Below are positions 7,593 to 14,453 of a stretch of 20,139 nucleotides of DNA, in pieces; position 1 is the first letter of the stretch, and every line of letters begins with the position of its first letter. The notes under the pieces are model-generated. The model was not told where the DNA came from. It saw nothing but the letters and a program-made list of their open reading frames with translations, and did no database searches. Source of the stretch: Lachnospiraceae bacterium (lineage in GTDB: Bacteria > Bacillota > Clostridia > Lachnospirales > Lachnospiraceae); the NCBI GenBank assembly GCA_017476305.1, contig JAFVAA010000535.1, positions 1-20,139 on the forward strand, read 5' to 3'. The position numbers and the translations under genes are program-made.

Positions 7593-8863
7593 TATATGTC
7601 ACCTACCTTAATCAAAGTTTCTCCACCCAAAAGTTTACCATCCGGATAATCGGAAGCTTCTGTAACACCGGAAATCGCTGTATTCTTTCCTATTTCAACA
7701 TTATCCGGCACTACGCTGTCCTCACCGATCGTAACCAGTCCAAATGCGTAAACATCCGGTTTCACCCTATTTGGCACTTCTTCTCCGACACCAAGCTTAC
7801 AGCCTTGTCCTATGGTAACATTTTCTGCGATAATCGATTTATCAACAACAGTATTCTTTCCAATCGTCGTCGCACTCATAATGATGGAATCCCTGATCAC
7901 TGCCCCCGGCTCGATCACAACACCGGAACCGATCACAGAATTATGGATCTCACCATATATTTCCGTCCCCTCGCCTATAATTGCTTTGTCAACCACTGCA
8001 TCTTTCGCAATATACTGTGGTGGAATACGATCTGCCTTTGTATAGATCTTCCAGTATTCTTCATAAAGATTGAATACTGGTACCAGATCGATAAGCTCCA
8101 TATTTGATTCCCAATAAGAACCCAGCGTTCCTACATCCTTCCAATATCCGTTAAATTCATATGCGAACACTCTGCCGCCTTTATTATGGCAATATGGAAT
8201 GATGTGCTTACCAAAGTCACAGGAAGGCTGATCCTTTAACTTGAGCAGTGCTTCCCTCAGTACTGACCATGAGAAAATATAAATTCCCATAGATGCCAGA
8301 TTACTGCGCGGATGCTCCGGCTTTTCTTCAAACTCCATGATCTGCTTCTGTTCATTTGTGATCACCACGCCAAACCTGCTTGCCTCCTCGATTGGAACCG
8401 GAATCGTCGCAAGTGTGACATCTGCATTATTCGCTTTATGGAAATCGAGCATCGCCTCATAATCCATTTTATAGATGTGATCCCCACCCAAAATCAAAAC
8501 ATAATCCGGATTATACGCTTCCATGTAACGAAGATTCTGATAAATGGCATTTGCCGTACCTGTATACCATTCACTGCTCGTACTCTTCTCATAAGGTGGA
8601 AGAACCGATACACCACCGACATTTCGATCCAGATCCCATGGAATACCAATCCCGATATGTGTATTTAAACGAAGCGGCTGATACTGCGTAAGAACACCTA
8701 CCGTATCCACACCAGAATTAATACAGTTACTAAGCGGAAAATCAATAATTCGATACTTACCTCCAAAGGCAACCGCTGGTTTTGCCACATTAGCTGTCAG
8801 AACACCCAGTCTGGAACCTTGTCCACCAGCAAGTAACATAGCTATCATTTCTTTTTTAATCAC
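7592..8863 (-). CDS. glgC: Glucose-1-phosphate adenylyltransferase GlgC
   Basis: GlgC makes ADP-glucose and pyrophosphate from ATP and glucose-1-phosphate, the committed step of bacterial glycogen synthesis. The 423-residue product has [12 protein letters not shown] at residues 9-20 (nucleotide binding), [10 protein letters not shown] near 42-51, GTANAIYQN at 102-110 and [10 protein letters not shown] at 126-135. A left-handed beta-helix of hexapeptide repeats occupies about residues 290-423. Length is standard. The start is GTG at 8863, with AGGGG seven bases upstream. It is the first gene of a glgC-glgD unit on the minus strand, divergent from murC. No other glycogen gene is in the window. 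Confidence 0.97.
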   Translation of the reverse strand: MIKKEMIAMLLAGGQGSRLGVLTANVAKPAVAFGGKYRIIDFPLSNCINSGVDTVGVLTQYQPLRLNTHIGIGIPWDLDRNVGGVSVLPPYEKSTSSEWYTGTANAIYQNLRYMEAYNPDYVLILGGDHIYKMDYEAMLDFHKANNADVTLATIPVPIEEASRFGVVITNEQKQIMEFEEKPEHPRSNLASMGIYIFSWSVLREALLKLKDQPSCDFGKHIIPYCHNKGGRVFAYEFNGYWKDVGTLGSYWESNMELIDLVPVFNLYEEYWKIYTKADRIPPQYIAKDAVVDKAIIGEGTEIYGEIHNSVIGSGVVIEPGAVIRDSIIMSATTIGKNTVVDKSIIAENVTIGQGCKLGVGEEVPNRVKPDVYAFGLVTIGEDSVVPDNVEIGKNTAISGVTEASDYPDGKLLGGETLIKVGDI

Positions 8864-8893
8864 GTTATCACCCCTAACTATTGGAATAAAATT

Positions 8894-8922
8894 AGTATAA
8901 CATAAACTTTGGCAAAAGTGAA
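8894..8922 (-). promoter_or_regulatory. Promoter of glgC-glgD
   Basis: On the minus strand TTCACT (8917-8922) and TATACT (8894-8899) are 17 bases apart. The -10 box is good (TATACT, preceded by TTATGT); the -35 box is weak. The start site would lie about 20 bases upstream of the GTG, leaving a short leader. Confidence 0.55.
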
Positions 8923-8954
8923 TAATTTTTACGAATTTTTTGCCTTTTTTTGTT

Positions 8955-8981
8955 ATTTTTTGGATATATTAACCAAAAAAT
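8955..8981. repeat. 9-bp inverted repeat between divergent promoters
   Basis: ATTTTTTGG (8955-8963) and CCAAAAAAT (8973-8981) form a perfect inverted repeat with a 9-base spacer inside the very AT-rich gap between glgC and murC. It sits between the two divergent promoters, so it could be an operator. Runs of A and T are common here, so it may also be chance. Confidence 0.4.
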
Positions 8982-9003
8982 CAATTTTTTTTCGTTTTTT
9001 GCA

Positions 9004-9031
9004 TTGTTTTTTCATATGCATAGACTATAAT
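9004..9031 (+). promoter_or_regulatory. Promoter of murC
   Basis: A perfect TATAAT box lies at 9026-9031, with TTGTTT at 9004-9009 and a 16-base spacer. The upstream DNA is dense in A/T tracts, which often act as an UP-element. Transcription would start near 9038, about 60 bases before the murC ATG. Confidence 0.6.
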
Positions 9032-9100
9032 AAAGGAAACTGACCTTTATTTTATTAACTTTTTGTATATTTTGTTTTTTATATTACAGGAGGCTTTTCT

Positions 9101-10495
9101 ATGAACACGAATATGTACCAAATTGATTTAAAAAAAACCTGCACTGTCTATTTCATGGGAATCGGCGGAATCAGTATGAGCGGCTTTGCCCGTCTTTTCC
9201 TTGAGAACGGTTTTACCGTAAAGGGATCGGATTCCTCGGAAAGTAAAATCACCAAACAGCTTGTTTCATCAGGCATTGATATAGTATATGGACAAAAAGC
9301 CGAAAATATTACAAATGATATTGATTTTATTGTTTATACTGCTGCCATCCAGCCCGATAATCCTGAATTCGTCGCAGCAAAAGCATCCGGAATCCCTATG
9401 ATGGAGCGTGCGGTCATGGTCGGTCAGGTGATGAAGAACTATAAAAATGCCATCGGGATCTCCGGAACGCACGGAAAAACGACCACTACTTCCATGCTGA
9501 CACATGTTTTTCTGGCCGCCAAAAAGGATCCTACGATTTCCGTGGGCGGTATTTTAGACTCCATTGGTGGAAATATCCGGATCGGACATTCCGAAAATTT
9601 TATCACCGAGGCCTGTGAATATACCAATAGTTTTTTGAAATTTTTCCCTACGGCAGAAATCATATTGAATATCGAAGCAGATCATTTGGATTTTTTTAAG
9701 GATTTGGAGGATATTCGCCATTCCTTCCACGAGTACGCAAAGCTTTTACCGGCAGATGGTGTTTTAGTGGCCAATGCAGAGATTGCTTCCCTTTCAGAAA
9801 TCACCGAATGAATCACCTGCCCGGTCATTACCTTTGGACTATGTGAAAACGCTGAATATACCGCTAAGAACATTGTTTTTGACGAAAACGGCCATGCTGC
9901 CTTCGAGCTGGTACATAAAAATGTCCCGACCGGAGATACGATCCATCTGGGCGTCATCGGCATGCACAATGTATCAAATGCCCTCTCTGTCATTGCGCTC
10001 TCTTTATTCTATGGCATCCCAATGGAAACGGTAAAAGAAGGGCTTCTGAATTTTCACGGGACCGAACGCAGATTTGAAAAGAAAGGAACCTTCCATGGCG
10101 TGACCGTAATCGATGATTATGCACATCATCCGACCGAAATCACCGCCACCCTGACCGCTGCAGAAAAATATCCGCATAACCACCTGTGGTGCGTATTCCA
10201 GCCACACACCTACAGTCGTACAAAGGCACTCTTAAAGGATTTTGCAGCTGCCCTTTCCCATGCGGAAAATGTAATCTTAACAGATATCTATGCTGCCAGG
10301 GAAAAGGATCCGGGGGATATTTCCTCAAAAACCCTGCAAGCGGAAATGGAAAAACTTGGAAAAGAAGTGTATTATATTTCCGACTTTGAAGAAATAAAAA
10401 AATTTTTATCAGAAAAATGTTTCGACGGTGATTTGTTGATAACTATGGGGGCTGGAAATGTCGTGAATATAGGCGAAGACTTAGTTGAAAAATAA
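9101..10495 (+). pseudogene. murC: UDP-N-acetylmuramate--L-alanine ligase (MurC), frame interrupted by in-frame TGA
   Basis: MurC joins L-alanine to UDP-N-acetylmuramic acid, using ATP, in the cytoplasm; it is the first peptide step of peptidoglycan synthesis. GGAGG precedes the ATG by 7 bases. The first 236 codons contain the Rossmann motif GIGGISMSG (20-28) and the ATP loop SGTHGKTTT (121-129). Codon 237 (9809-9811) is TGA. The same frame then reads ITCPVITFGLCENAEY and continues through FHGTERRFE (318-326), DDYAHHPTE (338-346) and PHTYSRTK (368-375) to a TAA at 10493-10495. Both halves are complete and undecayed, and the full 464-codon length is normal. One base change (for example GGA to TGA) explains it. 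It is called a pseudogene only formally: sequencing error, readthrough or a second murC are all possible. Confidence 0.85.
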
Positions 10496-10507
10496 TTTTC
10501 CACAAAA

Positions 10508-10560
10508 TCCACAATATTCTATATTAGTAGTATGCATAGAATATTGTGGATTCTTTTTTT
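10508..10560 (+). terminator. Strong Rho-independent terminator after murC
   Basis: Bases 10508-10522 and 10536-10550 are perfectly complementary over 15 bp with a 13-base loop. TTCTTTTTTT follows at 10551-10560. It begins 12 bases after the murC stop. Both arms carry TCCACA/TGTGGA sequences that resemble DnaA boxes. Confidence 0.92.
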
Positions 10561-10622
10561 ATAAAGAAATCTTTTTTTCCTCATTTTTCAAAATTTTCCA
10601 AACATTTTCTTTTTTATTCACA

Positions 10623-10631
10623 TTATCCACA
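10623..10631 (+). promoter_or_regulatory. Perfect DnaA-box consensus site
   Basis: TTATCCACA at 10623-10631 matches the DnaA-box consensus TTATNCACA in all positions. A near match, TTTTCCACA (8 of 9), is at 10496-10504. Two 7-of-9 matches occur in the terminator arms: AAATCCACA at 10505-10513 on the plus strand, and GAATCCACA on the minus strand at 10545-10553. The group lies directly upstream of the primosome genes. DnaA binding is an inference from sequence alone. Confidence 0.5.
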
Positions 10632-10667
10632 ATTTCAACAACTGCTTTCTCCTGAATTATCAAGTAT

Positions 10668-10695
10668 TTGCAAGAAAAAAAATCTGTGTTACAAT
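10668..10695 (+). promoter_or_regulatory. Promoter of the dnaD-like gene
   Basis: TTGCAA (10668-10673) and TACAAT (10690-10695) are 16 bases apart. It is the best promoter between the murC terminator and the next gene. Transcription starting near 10702 would place the palindromic repeat at 10710-10737 in the 5' untranslated region. Confidence 0.6.
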
Positions 10696-10700
10696 GGGAA

Positions 10701-10748
10701 AACATCAGATAATGATTCGGGCTTGACGGAATCGTTACAACATCAGAT
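10701..10748. repeat. Palindromic element copy 1 flanked by 10-bp direct repeats
   Basis: TAATGATTC (10710-10718) and GAATCGTTA (10729-10737) form an inverted repeat, 8 of 9 bases Watson-Crick and the ninth a possible G-U pair, around a GGCTTGAC-type centre. The element is flanked by AACATCAGAT at 10701-10710 and again at 10739-10748. A near-identical palindrome occurs at 16465-16492. The direct repeats look like a target duplication, suggesting a small mobile or REP-like element. Confidence 0.7.
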
Positions 10749-10774
10749 GTGAAAACAAAGCAGGGGGAATTACT

Positions 10775-11872
10775 ATGGATCAGATCTTATTATGCACGAA
10801 CCACCTTCCGCCCGTTACTACTATATATAATTCATTTATCCAAAACGAAATGCTGGATGCGAACGGCAGTTATGTAAAGGTATATTTATATCTTTCTATG
10901 TGCATTCAGTCCGGGAACACCTCCTTTTCCATCTCATCACTCGCAGATCAGATGGAAAACACAGAAAATGATATTATAAGAGCACTGAATTATTGGGAAA
11001 AAAAGGAGCTCCTCGTTCTGCAGCGCGAAGAAACGAACGGAGCAATTACGGGCATTGAGTTTTTAGTTCCGGAAAAGCAGGAAAAAAGCACAAGACCTGC
11101 TGTCCTGCCGGAAAAACAGAACAGTCAGATAACTACAGAAGCGCCAAAGCCTTCAAAGGCAGAAAAGCCTTCCATCCACATTACAGCAGAGCAAAGCTTT
11201 CGATTGGCAGAAAACCAGGATTTTATATGGATTTCCCAGATTGTGGAAAACTTTCTGGAACGGCCTTTAAAGTCCACCGAGATAGAGCTTCTCATGTACT
11301 TATATGATAATCTGCATTTTTCAAAAGAATTGATCCTGTATTTATATGAGTATTGCTGTACTTTAGGAAAAACGCACCTGAAATATGTACAGGCTGTAGC
11401 ATTTTCCTGGGCAGAACAGGGGATTTCGACTCCGGAGCAGGCAAAAGCCGCTTCCACCGCTTACAGCACTGTTCATACTGCTGTTTCCAAGGCATTTGGT
11501 CTGAACAGGACCCTTGGAGCCATCGAAATACAGTACATCAACCGCTGGAGCAACGAATGGAATTTTGACCTGTCCGCCATTCTGGAAGCCTGCAACAGAA
11601 CCGTATTAGCAATCCAAAAAGCGGATTTTAAGTATACTGACAGCATCCTTGCCAATTGGCACGAAAACGGAGTACATACTTTACAGGAAATCCAGATTGC
11701 CGACGAAAGCTTTGCAAAAAAGAAGGCGTCCAAAAGCAGTGCCGCAAACGGAAAACAGTACCAGAATCCACACAGCAGTACATCTTCTAAAAATCAATTC
11801 CAGGCATTTCAGCAAAGAGATGTTTCTGCCGAAGAGATGAAGCTATTAGAAAAACAGCTGTTATCAAGATAA
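10775..11872 (+). CDS. DnaD-domain primosome protein with two DnaB_2/DnaD domains
   Basis: DnaD and DnaB of Firmicutes act between DnaA and the helicase loader at replication start and restart. The 365-residue product has a winged-helix-like N-terminal part (about 30-90) and a low-complexity linker. Two DnaD-type helical domains follow, at about 148-225 and 235-310. Each ends in the YxxxIxxxW-like motif: KYVQAVAFSW in the first, degenerate, and KYTDSILANW in the second. The tail is a disordered Ser/Gln-rich segment. AGGGGG lies 7 bases before the ATG. The dnaI/dnaC-like loader follows, supporting a primosome role. Having both DnaD domains, it resembles the merged DnaB/DnaD proteins of Clostridia, so I give no gene symbol. 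Confidence 0.88.
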   Translation: MDQILLCTNHLPPVTTIYNSFIQNEMLDANGSYVKVYLYLSMCIQSGNTSFSISSLADQMENTENDIIRALNYWEKKELLVLQREETNGAITGIEFLVPEKQEKSTRPAVLPEKQNSQITTEAPKPSKAEKPSIHITAEQSFRLAENQDFIWISQIVENFLERPLKSTEIELLMYLYDNLHFSKELILYLYEYCCTLGKTHLKYVQAVAFSWAEQGISTPEQAKAASTAYSTVHTAVSKAFGLNRTLGAIEIQYINRWSNEWNFDLSAILEACNRTVLAIQKADFKYTDSILANWHENGVHTLQEIQIADESFAKKKASKSSAANGKQYQNPHSSTSSKNQFQAFQQRDVSAEEMKLLEKQLLSR

Positions 11873-11964
11873 TGTTTTAAGCTCTGCAGGCGGGAACGCC
11901 CTTGTGAAAACGAATTTGGCCGTATACGCACATTTCGACTGTGAATGGTAACGGAGGATCTGCT

Positions 11965-12975
11965 ATGGGAATAAAAGAATCACAATACAATGATATTATG
12001 TACGAATATGACAAAACACGTATGAAAAACAAACGGATTTTAGAGAAACGCCTGGAGGAAATTTATAAAGAAATACCAGAATTAAAGGAAATACACGACA
12101 CGCTCGTGAAAATTTCATTGGCACAGGCCAGATTGGAGATACTAAGTCCGGAGGAAGCGCGCAGGCAGGAAAGCGATTACAAAGCCAGACAGGCCGGACT
12201 CGCAGACAGAAAGCGGCACCTTCTTTTAGAAAACCACTATGACGAGGATTATCTGTCTCCGATCTATACCTGCCCGGATTGTCAGGATACGGGATATATA
12301 GATGGTGCTCCCTGCCATTGCCTAAAGCAGGCGAAGCTTATGGCACTATATGAAAATTCCAGACTGGGAGACATTTTAGCCGTGGAAAACTTTGATACCT
12401 TTTCAGAGGAATACTATGATGACAGTATGGTTCATGAAAATCTATCCATTACTCCCAGGGAAAATATCAGACGAATCCGGGAAATTTGCATGGATTTTAT
12501 AAAAAATTTTGACAATTTATACGAAAATATACTATTTTACGGTCCCACAGGGGTCGGAAAAACCTTTTTGACCCACTGTATCGCAAAGGAGCTCCTGGAT
12601 AGCGGGCATACTGTAGTCTACTTGACTTCTTTACAGCTTTTTGGTATTTTAGAAAAAAATAAATTTGGAAAAGAGGATTTTTATGGCGCAGAGCATAATC
12701 GCGAGCATATTGAATATATCCTGGACAGTGATCTGCTGATCATTGATGATCTGGGAACGGAACTTTCCAATTCATTTACGCTTTCACAGCTGTACTATTT
12801 TATAGAAGAAAGACATACCAGAAAGCGTTCCACGATTATCTCTACGAATCTTTCCTTTGCGGATATCCAAAATCGGTATAGCGAACGAATCTTATCCAGA
12901 TTTGCAGGCTATTATGATTTTAAACAGGTCGTCGGAAAGGACATACGGATTCAAAAGGCACTTAGGAACGGTTAA
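11965..12975 (+). CDS. DnaI/DnaC-like AAA+ helicase loader
   Basis: This family loads the replicative helicase on single-stranded DNA. The 336-residue product has an N-terminal coiled region (about 15-90) and a zinc-binding motif with CPDC (103-106) and CHC (117-119). The AAA+ ATPase domain follows, with Walker A GPTGVGKT (193-200), Walker B DLLIIDD (256-262), sensor-1 STNLS (293-297) and arginine-finger region SERILSRF (306-313). The start was moved from an upstream GTG (11941) to the ATG at 11965, which has GGAGG eight bases upstream. The zinc motif plus AAA+ layout is that of DnaI. It follows the DnaD-like gene after 92 bases without a terminator, so they are probably one unit. Confidence 0.92.
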   Translation: MGIKESQYNDIMYEYDKTRMKNKRILEKRLEEIYKEIPELKEIHDTLVKISLAQARLEILSPEEARRQESDYKARQAGLADRKRHLLLENHYDEDYLSPIYTCPDCQDTGYIDGAPCHCLKQAKLMALYENSRLGDILAVENFDTFSEEYYDDSMVHENLSITPRENIRRIREICMDFIKNFDNLYENILFYGPTGVGKTFLTHCIAKELLDSGHTVVYLTSLQLFGILEKNKFGKEDFYGAEHNREHIEYILDSDLLIIDDLGTELSNSFTLSQLYYFIEERHTRKRSTIISTNLSFADIQNRYSERILSRFAGYYDFKQVVGKDIRIQKALRNG

Positions 12976-12997
12976 TTAACAGTTCCTAAAGAACTGT
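12962..12997 (+). other. Two mutually exclusive hairpins across the loader stop codon
   Basis: TTAGGAAC (12962-12969) can pair with GTTCCTAA (12982-12989). Alternatively, ACAGTTC (12979-12985) can pair with GAACTGT (12991-12997). The two stems share bases 12982-12985. No U-run follows, so this is not a terminator. It may affect readthrough into the prs-like gene or be chance. Confidence 0.4.
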
Positions 12998-13055
12998 CCT
13001 TAGCAAAAATCAAGCAGTATAAAGATATTATTTTTTACATAAAGGAGGCTCTACT

Positions 13056-14240
13056 ATGAGTTCAAATGCAAAACGTCATGATGGCTTAGCACAGACAATC
13101 CCTTTTGGTACGCTGGGAATTTTAGCACTGGAAAGCAGCAGGGAAATGGGAAAACGCGTCAATGATTATATCGTGGGATGGCGTACAGACCGCGCCCAAA
13201 AACATACGATTGCTTCCGGCTTTGCCGGATATAACCGGGATTCCTTCCTTATCAGCTCTATCTGCCCACGCTTTGGTTCCGGAGAAGCAAAAGGAATCAT
13301 CCATGAATCCGTCCGTGGGGACGATCTTTATCTTTTAGTCGATGTCTGCAACTACAGTCTGACCTATAAGGTCTGTGGTCATGTGAACCATATGTCTCCG
13401 GACGATCACTACCAGGATTTAAAAAGAATCATTGCGGCAGTAGGTGGAAAAGCACGAAGAATTACAGTTATTATGCCATTTTTATATGAAAGCAGGCAGC
13501 ACAGGAGAAGTGCCAGGGAATCCCTGGATTGTGCTCTCGCATTACAGGAGCTGACACAGATGGGGGTGGAGAGTATCATTACCTTTGACGCCCATGATCC
13601 ACGTGTACAAAATGCGATTCCTTTAAAAAGCTTCGAAACAGTACAGCCAACGTACCAGTTCATCAAGGCTCTTTTAAAGGAAGTCGATGATCTGACCGTA
13701 AATGCCGACCACTTAATGGTGATCAGCCCGGATGAAGGTGCCATGGGACGAGCTGTATACTATGCCAATGTGCTGGGGATCGATGTCGGCATGTTTTATA
13801 AAAGACGGGATTACAGTAAGATCGTTGATGGACGCAATCCTATTATTGCACATGAATTTTTAGGTTCTGATCTGGAAGGAAAGGATGTCATCATTATCGA
13901 TGATATGATTTCTTCCGGAGAAAGCATGATCGATGTCGCAACGGAGCTAAAACGCAGGAAGGCCAAGCGTATTTTTGTCGCCGCAACCTTCGGTCTGTTT
14001 ACAAACGGCATGGAAAAATTCGACCAGGCACACGAGAAGGGACTCATCGACAAGGTCCTGACCACAAATCTGGTCTATCAGCCGGAGGAAGTCCTTACCC
14101 GCGATTATTATATCAATGTAGACATGAGCAAATATGTGGCCCTTTTGATCGACACTTTAAATCACGATCAGTCCATCAGTGAGCTGCTGAATCCTGCAGA
14201 ACGTATTCATAACATTTTAGAAAAATACGGGCAGAGATAG
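13056..14240 (+). CDS. prs: Ribose-phosphate pyrophosphokinase (PRPP synthetase), long form
   Basis: PRPP synthetase transfers pyrophosphate from ATP to ribose-5-phosphate, making PRPP for purine, pyrimidine, histidine, tryptophan and NAD synthesis. The 394-residue product has the PRPP-binding loop VIIIDDMISSGES (278-290), a KRRDYSK segment (249-255) where the catalytic flexible loop is expected, and FDAHDPRVQ (177-185) in place of the usual LHAxQIQGFF-type segment. It is about 80 residues longer than standard Prs, with a divergent N-terminus. It is therefore likely a clostridial long-form paralogue, and its activity is less certain than its fold. AAAGGAGG precedes the ATG. It lies 80 bases after the helicase-loader gene. 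Confidence 0.85.
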   Translation: MSSNAKRHDGLAQTIPFGTLGILALESSREMGKRVNDYIVGWRTDRAQKHTIASGFAGYNRDSFLISSICPRFGSGEAKGIIHESVRGDDLYLLVDVCNYSLTYKVCGHVNHMSPDDHYQDLKRIIAAVGGKARRITVIMPFLYESRQHRRSARESLDCALALQELTQMGVESIITFDAHDPRVQNAIPLKSFETVQPTYQFIKALLKEVDDLTVNADHLMVISPDEGAMGRAVYYANVLGIDVGMFYKRRDYSKIVDGRNPIIAHEFLGSDLEGKDVIIIDDMISSGESMIDVATELKRRKAKRIFVAATFGLFTNGMEKFDQAHEKGLIDKVLTTNLVYQPEEVLTRDYYINVDMSKYVALLIDTLNHDQSISELLNPAERIHNILEKYGQR

Positions 14241-14260
14241 GAGAACTTATTTGCAGGGAC

Positions 14261-14289
14261 TTGAATTTTCCAGAAAAACTTGCTATTAT
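14261..14289 (+). promoter_or_regulatory. Promoter of the secreted amidase-like gene
   Basis: TTGAAT (14261-14266) and TATTAT (14284-14289) are 17 bases apart, starting 21 bases after the prs stop. CTATTA and TAATAG around the -10 box form a small inverted repeat with loop TTGG. The start site near 14296 would give a leader of about 160 nt. Confidence 0.5.
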
Positions 14290-14313
14290 TGGTAATAGTT
14301 TCCAAAAAAACTG

Positions 14314-14417
14314 CAGATCTTTTTCTGTTTCAGAGGATTGATCCGATGAAATTTTACGGAGACATGGTTATTGAAAAAATTTTAAAAGGAATTACAGATC
14401 TTTTCCTTTTCAGAAGA
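14314..14417. repeat. Imperfect direct repeat in the leader of the secreted-protein gene
   Basis: The stretch starting CAGATCTTTTTCTGTTTCAG at 14314 recurs in slightly changed form at 14395 (CAGATCTTTTCCTTTTCAGA), about 81 bases later. The second copy is also part of a small inverted repeat (AAAAGGAA / TTCCTTTT). Both lie in the untranslated region before the ATG at 14454. Confidence 0.5.
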
Positions 14418-14453
14418 AGAAAAATGAATCGTAAAAAAGAGAGGTACTTTTCC

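Noticed and set aside
9809..9811. TGA in murC as a selenocysteine codon
   Set aside because: I see no SECIS-like hairpin just downstream. The position is not a MurC catalytic residue and MurC is not a known selenoprotein. A point mutation or sequencing error is simpler.
9962..10495. Treating the second part of murC as an independent gene starting at the ATG at 9962
   Set aside because: There is no Shine-Dalgarno before this ATG, and the 150 bases between the TGA and 9962 encode continuous MurC-like sequence, so it is one interrupted gene.
10701..10748. The repeat near 10710 as a CRISPR repeat or a full insertion sequence
   Set aside because: There are only two distant copies, no spacers of regular length and no transposase, so a small non-autonomous element is the most that can be claimed.
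14280..14453. Longer start for the secreted protein (ATG or alternative start at 14280)
   Set aside because: It would put about 58 non-signal residues before an obvious signal peptide and would begin inside the promoter. The Shine-Dalgarno supports 14454.
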